DNA of 64,000 nucleotides, taken from assembly GCF_002575655.3 (NCBI RefSeq), contig NC_053039.3, forward strand, positions 380,037,633 through 380,101,632, given 5' to 3'. The position numbers and the translations under genes were made by a program. The notes beneath the pieces were generated by a model. That model ran no database searches and was not told the DNA's origin. It saw nothing but the letters and a program-made list of their open reading frames with translations. Numbering within the stretch: position 1 is the stretch's first letter; every line of letters starts with the position of its first letter. Of this stretch, positions 21,645 through 33,300 are shown in pieces. This DNA is from Aegilops tauschii subsp. strangulata (lineage: Eukaryota; Streptophyta; Magnoliopsida; Poales; Poaceae).

Positions 21645-22902
21645 GAGTTCCGGATTGACCTATCTTTCTTTTGTTTTCTTTTTCTCTTCCATTTTCTCTT
21701 CAACTTTTTATTTTCTTGAAATTTTCTAACAAATAGATTAGGAAACTTTTAGACGAATGTCCAACATAATCTAAAGGTAGTTTTAAAAATTATGTGTATC
21801 ATATTTTTTTAAAGGTTTGTTGTGTGATTAAAATGGTTAACCATGTATTTAAAAATGTTCACGTATTTAAAATGGTAATCATGTATTTAGCCAGCTGGGT
21901 ATGAGGATTACCGGCCAGTCCAAGCGTTTGGGCTCTATTTGGGACGGCCGGTTGGGTGACAATTTTACATCCGGGTAGTGGCTGGGCAGGCCACCCGGGC
22001 GTTTGAGATAGACATGGGGCTTTTGGTTTTAGATGCTCTGACCGCACGCCCGCTGTTACGAGTAGCTTTTTAGATAGTATATACCACCACTGCGAGTTTG
22101 CGACCAAGCCTTCTTCTACTGGGGCACTCGACTCATCCTACCACGAACAAGTAGATGGAGAATCCCGGGCAGCAAATCATGTCGGTTGAGACAACCTTCC
22201 AAGAACTTCAAGTGGCGGAGCGAGATGGAATCTATTAGGGCGAAAGATAAAATAAGAGTGTTTGGAGGGGCCAAAAGCTAACAAAGTTTTCATCTAAGCC
22301 CTCCCTAAAAAAATTCCTTCACAGGCTGGTTTGTTTAGGGGGGGGGGGCAATGCCCCCCTCCCCAGCAACACACATAGCTCCGCCGTTGAACTTGATGTC
22401 TCGGTCTGGAGAGATCAAGCCACGATGCGCTCACTGTACGTCGGTATTGGCATGATTTGCCCGTACATTATAAGTTACTTTGTTCTCGTCGGAGCAATCC
22501 TGTCATAACACAATAAGGGGCAATGGTACCCTGCAGACGTTGAGCAAGATAACCTTGACGGCATCGAAGGCTACCAAGTAAACTCTCGCTTCTTCAAACA
22601 AAAGATAATTGGTATATCCATTTTTCTCACTCCTAATTTTCACAATGTAGATCACCATGTCGTGCACACTCATGCTTGGGGATGTCCTTTTCATCTTCAT
22701 CCGGACCGTAGTCGTGCACGTGCATGGAAGAAGGGTTACCGTTCGGGCAAAAGTGGGACATTTGACAACCAGTAGCACACCAAAATATTCAAGAAGGATC
22801 TGGTACCCACACCATTGGCAATGGTGGCGATGCTATCTAGTGCCGCGCTAGCGCACATCTTCAGCCAACTGACATGGTACTACGTAGCTCTACTTTATGT
22901 AC
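21645..22902. other. Unrecognised DNA with a small TIR element
   Basis: GGCGGAGC at 22214 and GCTCCGCC at 22378-22385 bound a GGGGCCAAAAGC..GGGGCAATGCCCCC element common in grass genomes, with an 11-nt G run at 22338-22348. About 22503-22900 has minus-strand coding-like pieces (22503-22778) with no domain I recognise. Confidence 0.35.
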
Positions 22903-25900
22903 TGTCACGACCGGCTTTTCGGGATATTAATTTTCCAGAAAAACGGCATTTGTGCTCACCAGCCTCAGGATTACTGTTAGCTGATGAGGCACCAACTTGA
23001 TACAAGAATTCCAAGCAAAGTACAAAAAATGTAGTACAAGACCATTGTGGCCTAGGAGTACAACACTTGGTTTCTAGTGGTTGATGGCGGAAGCGGTTTG
23101 TGGTTCATCTGCGTCTATGGGACTCCATTTTCCACAAGAACAGCTGACCAGGATAACTCCTATCTTCGCGAGGCTGCTATCGTCAATACGTAGGTTCCGG
23201 GGCTGTCACCGCGATGCTTATCTCCATGCGCGAAATCTGGCCAAGACAATAGCCAGGGACAAGTCAGTGAGTACGTTTGAATGTACTCGCAAATATTAAG
23301 AACACGGGTATAATATAATAAGAGACAATCATGCTCTGAAATATTTATGGTCATAACGTCTGTCACGAAATGAACAAAAATCCGTGATGCACGCATGCAG
23401 GTAAAATATGAACATGTAATACGGGAGTAGAAATAAAAATGCACTGATCGAGTGTCTGAAATGACTCCTCGAAAGGGTGCAAGTAAATTAACAATGCCAC
23501 AGTCGGGCGTCTGAGCGACACCACATAAAGGGCTTATAAAGGATAAATAAATATCAAACATGCCGCAGTCGGGCGTCTGAGCGACACCACATAAAGGGCT
23601 TATATAAGAATAATCACAGTGAATATCCAGGAGGTAGAACCGTCCCAGGGATATTCAATAATTCAAATAATGTAAATGGTTAGTCCATGGTAATAATAAA
23701 CATAATCCTCATATGTCACAGGTCATAAACAAAGTTCTGATATATCCGTTTCTCCATCCGCAGACCGTCACTGTGTTCTAGTTTAGCCGTTCTCCATCCG
23801 AATACCGTTACTATGATCCAGTTTAACCGTTTCTCCATCCGAAAACCGTCACTGGACCCATCTCAGACTGAAGTCCTTACCCAAGAACATGGCTATCCGA
23901 ATGGATATATCCTCTGCAGAGGGTGTACTATTTACCCACGAGTAACGGATTTATTTAGCCCATCGGGACTAATTCCGCCTACGGCCTTTTAATTGAAAAC
24001 ACGCCTGACCTGCACACACCAGCTTAACTTACCGGTGTCTGGAATCACCCACGACACCCGCCAAGCAAAACTCTAAGTGGGGAGGCTACAACCTCGACGT
24101 AGCATGGGATCAAATTTATATTCGCGCGCTCTAAGGGGTGCCCCCCTCTTGGTCCCAACCGGAAACACCCATGCCCCCGGACCAGGTGGCATGCCTACCG
24201 GATGCACCCGGTATCTTCCACCATGGTTTCTCTGTACGGTGTGTGCTTTGGTAAGGGGTTGACAACTTACTGAACCATACCCTACCTGCGGTAGGGGCAA
24301 GTGGTAGTACAAAACAAGTAGGGGAAGTCACTGAACAAGACTCGACCTACGACCGACTCAGGTGGTCCAAGTGTTCTCCGAATGATTGACATAACCAATA
24401 TATTACCATTAACAGATAGACTCACCACTCATCAAGCCTCACCATGCCATACCGGACATACTCGTCTCAACGAGGAACTAGGGACAAGCTCGTGTCTACC
24501 CAAGACCACGACTTTCCCGGCTTCCTTCCGGTATGCATGAGAAGCTCACGAGGATGATTACTAACACCAGCATATCCATTACTAACAACAAAACATCTCC
24601 GATATGCACTCATGCGTGTGACTGATCGATGCATAGCAATAACGCATGCTCCAAGTCAAAGTGGTGTTGTAACTGTATCAAAACACCTCACGAAAATATT
24701 ATGCCAGAGTTCAGAATGCTTGCCTTTAAGAGTATGCAAAGGGTGCACTTTTTGAAAGCTTTCTTCTCTCTCCATTTTCCTATTTTGCAAAATATTCAAA
24801 TAACAAATATTTCAAACACAGTACAAAAAGTTGTCCCAAATATTTTTGAAATAAATCTTAAAATAAACTAGATGCAATTTGAGAGAGGTAGGAAAAAGAA
24901 TCAACTCATTTGGAGTTTTATTTTAAAAGTTATAGCCAGTCAAAGTTTGGTCAAATCTCTGTTTTTAATAAAAACCAGAAAAGAAAACGTTTCGGGGGAG
25001 AATGTGTTTTCGAAACAGAGAAGACGTACTCGGGACTTATGCGCCTTCACTTAACCAGAGTGGACGGCGCGCGGGTCACTGACAGTGGGTCCAGGGGGCC
25101 ACTGGTCAGGTTTGACTAGTCCTCTCCTCCCTCCTCTTCCTCTGCCCGAACGGAGCGAGACTCCGGCGATCGCCACCGATGAACGGCAGCTCCCCACGGG
25201 CATCCGAGGGCGGGGATGGACCTGCCAGACCGGGGCGGTCCTCTCGGTGGTCGTTGGGTCGACGGTGGTGGGAGGAGTCGCCGGCGGCGAGCTCCGCGGC
25301 GGAGAGGGCTACGGGAGTGAAGTGAGTTTTGGGCTCCGGTGGTCTCCGATCGAGGCTGAGGCGCTGGGCAGCTCCGCAAGAACAAGGGGAAGCGATTGGT
25401 GGCGCTGCATTGGCGGGGAAGTGTCTGGTTGCGACGAATGGCACCGGAGGGCAGCGGCGGACGAACCGGCCGGAGTTGGGGAAGATGGCCTCTTCCAGTC
25501 AATCCACGGCTAGGGGAGAACTAGGGGGAAGGCATGAGGCCGCTTGAGCGCTCGGAGGGGCTCGGGGCCTCCTTTTATAGGCGTTCGAGGCTGATCCCGC
25601 GGCGGCCGTGGATAAGAACGCCGGCGACAGCCATGCTATAGCTGCAGGGCGACGTGGCGGCGACGGGCGCGTGCCGACGAGCTTCAGGATAAGCTCGAGC
25701 TGTTCACAGAGGCAGCTGGCGCGCTGGTGTGGTTTGGGCGGCGCCGACCATGGTAGGAGCTCGCTGCCGACGCCGGCGTGCCGCCAAAAGCTCTGCCAGC
25801 GGCGTTGCAGGGCGCCAGAGGTGGCGTGGAGAGTGGGCGAGGTTAGTGCGCTGCTCTGTAGGCGAGCCAGGGCCATGTGCGGGACGCGGCGGGGGCGGCA

Positions 25901-27000
25901 GTGCGACGCGGCGGCTCGGTGCGCGCGCGTGCAAAACGTGCGCTCTGGGCGCGCCCAGAGCACGCACGGGACGTGCTCGACAAAATGCCAGGGCAGCCTA
26001 GAGCGCGAGGGTGAGGCTGGCAAATAACAGGACTAGGATAGAGATAGCTGGGAGTTTAGTGGACAAGGTTGCTGGGTCAGTGGAACAAGATCATAGTGTA
26101 AACTAGGAAACATGCCCAAAACTGACTGTGCATACCAAGTGTTCGACAGAATGCCAAGTGCATTTAGGCAACTCTTGGAGTGGCCAAAATCTCCAGATCA
26201 GGGTCTCTCTAGATGTAGGTGATGATGGCAAGATCATATGGGCAGAACCAGAAACTTGCTAGTGCAAGTTTTGCAAAACTTCAGTTTTGGACAGAAAGAA
26301 CAAGGTCTCATTGCATGCACTTAAAATCCTCCAAAGGGTCCACTCTCCTGGACTTAAGGGTTTGGTAGGGAGGGCTTCAAGCAGGAAAAAGCTCAGGGTC
26401 ACTAGAGCAAAATAAAATAGGGTTGCAGTACAAATCACCAAACTGGACCAGAATGAAAGAGAGGTTGACTCACTCAAATTTTTCAAAGATCAACACTGGG
26501 TTTTTGCATGAAGATGAATTATATGCATCTACTGACATCTCCAAACACTTGGAAGAATTTTTAAAGGAACATTTAAATAGGTTGTAGTGCAAAAATGACT
26601 ACTGGACCAGATTTGAAAAGTTGATGTGGAGCTCAAAATCCCCAATAACCAAAAGACATTTTTGCATAAAGGTGATGTGGAAACATCACATGACATCCCC
26701 AAATTTTGGTGGAAATTTTAAATGCATTTGTCAAAGGGTTGCAGTGCAAAACAGGCTCCAAATTCAAAAGAAATCATTTTAAAAGAATAAAGCTCTGAGA
26801 AAACAAATCTTGCAATTAAATCCACTGATAAAGAATTGTTTTATGGAGAGAGCATTCAAGTCCAATAATCCTTTTGGAAAGTCTCCACTTGAGGTAAAAA
26901 TCCACAATATCAAAAGGGTAAATCTAGACAAATGGAAAAGTTTTATTTCCTGGCAAAATTTTAATTAATAAAACCAGGTCAAAAATTTTGGGGTGTCACA
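22903..27000 (-). repeat. LTR1 (3' LTR of the array), 4098 bp
   Basis: Carries a minus-strand TATA box (TATAAAAG, 25572-25579). It also holds a tandem pair of a 68-bp unit with GCAGTCGGGCGTCTGAGCG (about 23493-23605) and three approximately 40-bp units with TTCTCCATCCG..ACCGT (about 23748-23860). At roughly three dozen positions it differs from both other LTRs. ORFs inside it (e.g. 25608-26027) lack domains and are not called. Confidence 0.9.
25572..25579 (-). promoter_or_regulatory. Probable LTR TATA box (also at 33020 and 40468)
   Basis: Minus-strand TATAAAAG in a CG-rich context (CCTATAAAAGGAGGCCCCGAG-like), identical in all three LTRs at 25572-25579, 33020-33027 and 40468-40475. Probably the start of the retrotransposon transcript, which would run leftward. 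Confidence 0.5.
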
Positions 27001-27020
27001 ACACTACCCCCCTTAAGAAA
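27001..27020 (-). promoter_or_regulatory. Polypurine tract, internal copy 1
   Basis: On the minus strand TTAAGGGGGGTAGTGT abuts the 3' LTR, the usual plus-strand primer position. The second internal copy has one change that breaks the G run (complement of CTACCACCC, about 34451-34459). Confidence 0.6.
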
Positions 27021-27668
27021 AATCTCGTCCTCGAGATTTGTTAAAAGCCTTTTTGAACAAACATTGCATTTACCAAAAGAAATCCTTTTACTGTGCACAA
27101 AAAAATGTGGCTACAGTGCGAGGGCAATAAGTGGTGTAAAACCACAGTGTGGTACACTGGCGTAGCGTGGAAAAATACAAGGTCGGGGAGGAACGAGATA
27201 TTTCTACGCGGATACAGTAATTTAGAATAAATTCTAAATTACTAAAACACGCTGGTCGCACCCGAGAGCACAGCGCTCTCTCTGGCTGACAGGTGGACCC
27301 AGGGCCCACTGTCGTCCTCTTCTTCTACCTCTGGCTCTCTCTTCTCTCTCGCGTGCTCTCCCGCGCTTCCTCACCGGCGACGCCTAGCGCGTAGGGCATC
27401 TAGGCCGTACCGCGGTAGTGCACGGCGTGCTAGCTGCCGGTGCAGCGTGCACTCACCTCGCGGGCCAGTGCACTGTCGGCACTGCTCGCGGACTCGCCTC
27501 CGAACACCGGCGATCGAGCGACGATTGGCGCTGGTGGACCTCGCCCACCGTACACCGATCTCGAGCTATAAAATGATCGCGGTGCTCCTCTCTTCTTCCT
27601 CACACCTGGCCTCGCTTCTACTCCTCCTTCCTCCATTGCTGTTAGCAGGAGCTCGAGACGAGGCTCTA

Positions 27669-27830
27669 ATGGCGGAGGCGATGCCGGACTGGTATGTGAT
27701 CCTGGTGTGTGGAGGTTTGGCGGTGCTGCTGGGGTTCTCCGTGCTCCTGTGCGCGATGATCCTGGATGATCGTCGTGATGCTGCCGCTCGAGTGTTAGCT
27801 CTTCGCGGCGGCGGCGATCACGTGGATTAG
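27669..27830 (+). CDS. Antisense small membrane protein, 53 aa, retrotransposon copy 1
   Basis: Runs opposite to the retrotransposon, near its 3' end. A TATA box (CTATAAAA, 27566-27573) lies about 95 nt upstream of the chosen ATG, so a start about 30 nt below the TATA would give this ATG as a main start. The same frame opens at an earlier ATG (27573) overlapping the TATA, which is too early to be in the transcript. The product begins MAEAMPDWYVILV, has one hydrophobic helix (about 9-32) and a short charged tail with RRDAAARVLALR. No known domain. Antisense ORFs between pol and the 3' LTR are known in some plant Gypsy elements (for example Grande), a possible parallel. Confidence 0.45.
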   Translation: MAEAMPDWYVILVCGGLAVLLGFSVLLCAMILDDRRDAAARVLALRGGGDHVD

Positions 27831-28240
27831 GTGCGGCATCGAGTGCTAACTGCTGTGCTGGGGCAACTCGCGCCCGAATGATCACTCACAAATCTCTCTT
27901 ACTGAGACTGTGGTGTTCTCGGGTGTGATCAGTTAGGCGCAAAATGTGTACGAGGATTTGCAATTAGTGCACGAGGTCGAGTGGTTGAGGTTGTGAGTCT
28001 GCTGTTATGATGCTGCGCGAATAAAAATCTATGTCGTGAAGATATCTGCGCTGCAGCAACTCGGGGGGAAGAAATCTCGTCACAAAAATTTATCGCGAAA
28101 GAAAATTTGTTTAGACAGAATCAACAGCTGAAAAACCGCTCACATAATTGAAACCAAAAATTTGATCTGTCGCACAAATTTTTGGATACCACGTACAAGT
28201 TACAAAATAAATACTGGGATAATAAACACAGCGGTGACGT

Positions 28241-28947
28241 TTACAAAGAAAACGGCAAAAAGACAGGGTCCTGAGAAAACGCCTCTGGTACTGGGGAACA
28301 CTCTTCTTCTATCGAGGGAAGCGGGTTGACCAGTCGATGAATGCGCATCTCCTGGTCAGGCCTCAGTGGTCTGCCAATAGCGATCCGAGGATTTAAATCA
28401 GCGAGGCTCTGGAGATAACCCATTACTCGCTGAGTCAAACGCTCCTGAGCGATAACGTACTGAGCAAGGTTGGCCAGTACTGGATCTCTCTCAATTCGTC
28501 CACCGGGAAAAGATGCAACTTCTCCGGGTGCTGCACGACTCGGAAAATAATAATATCCTCGCTCCTGGCATAGGGCACCGCGAATCGAAGACGAGCGAGC
28601 GCCTCGTACGCAGCAGCTTCTATGGCCATATGCGGAGTCGGCATGGATTTCCCCACGAAGGAGACTTCCGTTGGGTCTTGGTTTGGGTATGCGGGAGGGA
28701 TGTGCACCACTGCCCAATATTTCGAGGTGGATGGGGTGATCCTTGATTTGAGCAACTCGTACTGGGGTGGATGGGTGGCACTCATGGTACTGCAGGTAAA
28801 GTCCCACAATAATTTGACAAAACTACCCAGGGTTGCGTCTGGGGTTCTCAGATAAATACTGGGGGTCGGCATGGCAAAGAAATGGCTGTGAGAGTAGTGC
28901 ACAAGGTGAGGGGTACTCGGCAAGGTCACGAGGTGGCCTTTTATATA
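28241..28947 (-). pseudogene. ORF B: dsRBD-like protein, frameshifted, retrotransposon copy 1
   Basis: A minus-strand TATA box (TATATAAAAGG, 28937-28947) precedes an ATG at 28872 by about 65 nt. The first frame (28872 down to 28435) opens MPTPSIYLRT and holds PPQYELLKS, a YWAVVHI strand, VSFVGKS and helix AIEAAAYEALARL, in the order expected of a double-stranded RNA-binding fold. A -1 shift near 28550-28560 moves the homology into a second frame ending at 28241, with YYYFPSR, DPVLANLAQYV and a C-terminal region that parallels ORF A. So B is a diverged paralogue of ORF A with one frame break. The two frames overlap by about 120 nt, so programmed slippage cannot be excluded, though I see no classical slippery heptamer. 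Basic KKxAK residues of canonical dsRBDs are absent. Confidence 0.55.
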
Positions 28948-29245
28948 GCATTGGGGCTGGATTTCTACCGTGGTGAAGGGTAACTGGTTGACGATCCTGT
29001 TCTTGGGTCAACGCCACAGATATACATATCACATAAGTGTGACGCATTACTATGGGTGCCGTCGGGGTTGGTCTTGTTAGTTGCGCCCGAAATTTAAAAA
29101 AAATGCAACTGTACGCCAACGTACATATGCATAGCCACTACTCCAAAAACAGGGGCGTTCAAGCAAATAGCATTAAATAAAAGCGATACAAGGTCACACC
29201 ATTACAAAGTGTAGGAAAACTAAGGCTCGATACAACTCGAGCGAC

Positions 29246-30031
29246 TTAGTCTACTTCGTTAATATCTAAGTGGGCTGGCCTGGCGGATGCCGAGGTTTCT
29301 CCACGGGTTTCTCCGTCAGGATTTGCTGGTTGAGGTTGAGGGGCTGCAGGGTCGGGGTAGTGGTGATGACCATCGCGGGGGTTGTTGGCCACAATCCCGT
29401 TGGAATGGGTTCCCAAAAGGCGACGAAGCGCTTCTGGGGACACCAAGGTACTCTGGTTAACGGCTGGGGCAGACCTCAAGGGATCGATCGGGTGTCCGAA
29501 CAGCACGACTGGGTTGTCGGCATCGGGCTCTCTTGCCGGGGCTCGGCGAACCAGTTCTCCTCGAGCTGCGATCAGGTCGAGGGTGACCTGATCGAATAGT
29601 TGCTCTAGTGCGCTTACATAGTGCACCAGATGCAATAGTGCCGGATCCGTCTTGTGATCTCCGTTGGCAACCTGGGGCGGCCTACCATACCCGTCACGAC
29701 TGGGGTAGTAGTAGAACGAGCGACAGTTAACTCTGGGTGACAAGTGCCAGAGTTGAACTATAGCTTCTCGAGTTGCCAGTTGGATGGCTTGTGGCTCAAA
29801 GGAAGTTGTCCTTCCAGTGAACCTGTAGGGGCGTTCTGGCGACAGACCCCTACCATAGATGTGCACAGTGGCCCAGTACTGACGGCTTTCACCGTACATG
29901 GGTCCTTGGTACACAACATATTCAGGAGGCTCTTCTAACGCATAGGCACGGCGGGTGAGGTTTGCGAGCACGGTCACAAAACCTCCAAGGTTGGTTGCTG
30001 TGGTCTCATTGTGAACAATGGGGCCAGGCAT
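29246..30031 (-). CDS. ORF A: dsRBD-like protein, 261 aa, retrotransposon copy 1
   Basis: First ORF downstream of the primer site. A minus-strand TATA box (TATAAAAAG, 30087-30095) lies 56 nt before the ATG at 30031, giving a short leader. Residues about 14-96 follow the order of a dsRBD: helix (LGGFVTVLANLT), PPEYVVYQGP, strand YWATVHIYG, a strand with YRFTGRT, helix AIQLATREAIVQL. Then comes a region shared with ORF B (FYYYPSR, DPALLHLVHYVSALEQL) and a Pro/His/Asp-rich tail. Lysines usual in the RNA-contact helix are lacking, so it may be a protein-binding variant. Not gag or pol. The fold is my inference from pattern; no profile search was possible. Confidence 0.6.
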   Translation of the reverse strand: MPGPIVHNETTATNLGGFVTVLANLTRRAYALEEPPEYVVYQGPMYGESRQYWATVHIYGRGLSPERPYRFTGRTTSFEPQAIQLATREAIVQLWHLSPRVNCRSFYYYPSRDGYGRPPQVANGDHKTDPALLHLVHYVSALEQLFDQVTLDLIAARGELVRRAPAREPDADNPVVLFGHPIDPLRSAPAVNQSTLVSPEALRRLLGTHSNGIVANNPRDGHHHYPDPAAPQPQPANPDGETRGETSASARPAHLDINEVD

Positions 30032-30086
30032 CGTGGCTTGGTTTGGGGAAAGAGGCTGTGCTGTGCTGTGTTGAGGTTAGCGTGCC

Positions 30087-30095
30087 CTTTTTATA
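30087..30095 (-). promoter_or_regulatory. TATA box of ORF A (copy 1)
   Basis: TATAAAAAG on the minus strand, 56 nt upstream of the ATG. The equivalent in copy 2 is at 37535-37543. It lies inside the internal domain, downstream of the primer site, so it would drive a transcript separate from the genomic one. Confidence 0.5.
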
Positions 30096-30331
30096 GGAAA
30101 AGGGGACGGAGTCTTCCTTCGCACGCTTGCGATTGAGACGTGTTAGGTGTCGGTCACTGGCGTGTGATCGACGGGCTAGGCTGATAGGTTGGGCACCGTC
30201 TGCCGAAAGGCGTCGGGTCACTGTGGGGCTATCTTGCGCGGGAAGCTTGGCCGGGGTTTGGTTAAGGTCTGGTGGTTTGGTTAACCTAGGTTTATTGACC
30301 TGGCTAAGATAGGGTTAGCCAATGGTCAGCC

Positions 30332-30345
30332 TGGCTCTGATACCA
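30332..30345 (-). other. Primer-binding site, initiator-Met tRNA (copy 1)
   Basis: Minus strand TGGTATCAGAGCCA, four bases from the LTR edge (30350), complementary to the 3' end of initiator methionine tRNA. Fixes the element's orientation as leftward. Confidence 0.85.
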
Positions 30346-30349
30346 AGTC

Positions 30350-33300
30350 TGTCACGACCGGCTTTTCGGGATATTAATTTCCTAGAAAAACGGCCTTTGT
30401 GGTCACCAGCTCCAGGATTACTATTAGCTGATGAGGCACCAACTTGATACAAGAATTCCAAGCAAAGTACAAAAAATGTAGTACAAGACCATTGTGGCCT
30501 AGGAGTACAACACTTGGTTTCTAGTGGTTGATGGCGGAAGCGGTTTGTGGTTCATCTGCGTCTATGGGACTCCATTTCCCACAAGAACAGCTGACCAGGA
30601 TAACTCCTATCTTCGCGAGGCTGCTATCGTCAATACGTAGGTTCCGGGGCTGTCACCGCGATGCTTATCTCCATGCGCGAAATCTGGCCAAGACAATAGC
30701 TAGGGACAAGCCAGTGAGTACGTTTGAATGTACTCGCAAATATTAAGAACACGGGTATAATATAATAAGAGACAATCATGCTCTGAAATATTTATGGTCA
30801 TAATGTCTGTCACGAAATGAACAAAAATCCGTGATGCACGCATACAGGTAAAATATGAACATGTAATACGGGAGTAGAAATAAAAATGCACTGATCGAGT
30901 GTCTGAAATGACTCCTCGAAAGGGTGCAAGTAAATTAACAATGCCGCAGTCGGGCGTCTGAGCGGCACCACATAAAGGGCTTATAAAGGATAAATAAATA
31001 TCAAACATGCCGCAGTCGGGCGTCTGAGCGACACCACATAAAGGGCTTATATAAGAATAATCACAGTGAATATCCAGGAGGTAGAACCGTCCCAGGGATA
31101 TTCAATAATTCAAATAATGTAAATGGTTAGTCCATGGTAATAATAAACATAATCCTCATATGTCACAGGTCATAAACAAAGTTCTGATATATCCGTTTCT
31201 CCATCCGAAGACCGTCACTATGTTCTAGTTTAGCCGTTCTCCATCCGAATACCGTTACTATGATCCAGTTTAACCGTTTCTCCATCCGAAAACCGTTACT
31301 GGACCCATCTCAGACTGAAGTCCTTACCCAAGAACATGGCTATCCGAATGGATATATCCTCTGCAGAGGGTGTACTATTTACCCATGAGTAACGGATTTA
31401 TTTAGCCCATCGGGACTAATTCCGCCTATGGCCTTTTAATTGAAAACACGCCTGACCTGCACACACCAGCTTAACTTACCGGTGTCTGGAATCACCCACG
31501 ACACCCGCCAAGCAAAACTCTAAGTGGGGAGGCTACAACCTCGACGTAGCATGGGATCAAATTTATATTCGCGCGCTCTAAGGGGTGCCCCCCTCTCGGT
31601 CCCAACCGGAAACACCCATGCCCCTGGACCAGGTGGCATGCCTACCGGATGCACCCGGTATCTTCCACCATGGCCTCTCTGTACGGTGTGTGCTTTGGTA
31701 AGGGGTTGACAACTTACTGAACCATACCCTACCTGCGGTAGGGGCAAGTGGTAGTACAAAACAAGTAGGGGAAGTCACTGAACAAGACTCGACCTACGAC
31801 CGACTCAGGTGGTCCAAGTATTCTCCGAATGATTGGCATAACCAATATATTACCATTAACAGATAGACTCACCACTCATCAAGCCTCACCATGCCATACC
31901 GGACATACTCATCTCAACGAGGAACTAGGGACAAGCTCGTGTCTACCCAAGACCACGACTTTCCCGGCTTCCTTCCGGTATGCATGAGAAGCTCACGAGG
32001 ATGATTACTAACACCAGCATATCCATTACTAACAACAAAACATCTCCGATATGCACTCATGCGTGTGACTGATCGATGCATAGCAATAACGCATACTCCA
32101 AGTCAAAGTGGTGTTGTAACTGTATCAAAACACCTCACGAAAATATTATGCCAGAGTTCAGAATGCTTGCCTTTAAGAGTATGCAAAGGGTGCACTTTTT
32201 GAAAGCTTTCTTCTCTCTCCATTTTCCTATTTTGCAAAATATTCAAGTAACAAATATTTCAAACACAGTACAAAAAGTTGTCCCAAATATTTTTGAAATA
32301 AATCTTAAAATAAACTAGATGAAATTTGAGAGAGGTAGGAAAAAGAATCAACTCATTTGGAGTTTTATTTTAAAAGTTATAGCCAGTCAAAGTTTGGTCA
32401 AATCTCTGTTTTTAATAAGAACCGGAAAAGAAAACGTTTCGGGGGAGAATGTGTTTTCGAAACAGAGAAGACGTACTCGGGACTTATGCGCCTTCACTTA
32501 ACCAGAGTGGACGGCGGGCGGGTCACTGACAGTGGGTCCAGGGGGCCCACTGGTCAGGTTTGACTAGTCCTCTCCTCCCTCCTCTTCCTCTGCCCGAACG
32601 GAGCGAGACTCCGGCGATTGCCGCTGACGAACGGCAGCTCCCCACGGGCATCTGAGGGCGGGGATGGACCTGCCAGACCGGGGCGGTCCTCTCGGTGGTC
32701 GTTGGGTCGACGGTGGTGGAAGGAGTCGCCGGCGGCGAGCTCCGCGGCGGAGAGGGCTACGGGAGTGAAGTGAGTTTTGGGCTCCGGTGGTCTCCGATCG
32801 AGGCTGAGGCGCTGGGCAGCTCCGCAAGAACAAGGGGAAGCGATTGGTGGCGCTGGATGGGCGGGGAAGTGTCTGGTTGCGACGAATGGCACCGGAGGGC
32901 AGCGGCGGCCGAACCGGCCGGAGTTGGGGAAGATGGCCTCTTCCGGTCAATCCACGGCTAGGGGAGAACTAGGGGGAAGGCATGAGGCCGCTTGAGCGCT
33001 CGGAGGGGCTCGGGGCCTCCTTTTATAGGCGTTCGAGGCTGATCCCGCAGCGGCCGTGGATAAGAACGCCGGCGACAGCCGTGCTGTAGCTGCAGGGCGA
33101 CGTGGCGGCGACGGGCGCGTGCCGACGAGCTTCAGGATAAGCTCGAGCTGCTCACAGGGGCAGCTGGCGCGCTGGTGTGGTTTGGGCGGCGCCGACCATG
33201 GCAGGAGCTCGCTGCCGACGCCGGCGTGCCGCCAAAAGCTCTACCAGCGGCGTTGCAGGGCGCCAGAGGTGGCGTGGAGAGTGGGCGAGGTTAGTGCGCT

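Noticed and set aside
25608..26027. ORFs in the LTR repeated at 33056 and 40504
   Set aside because: Present three times because the LTRs are recent copies; substitutions between copies do not favour silent sites and no domain is visible.
28241..28807. Starting the ORF B frames at upstream GTG codons
   Set aside because: GTG starts are not expected in a plant gene; the ATG at 28872, placed 65 nt below a TATA box, is better supported.
29246..30031. Calling ORF A a gag protein because it follows the primer site
   Set aside because: No capsid pattern and no CCHC zinc knuckle; its motif order fits a dsRBD-like fold better and it has its own TATA box.
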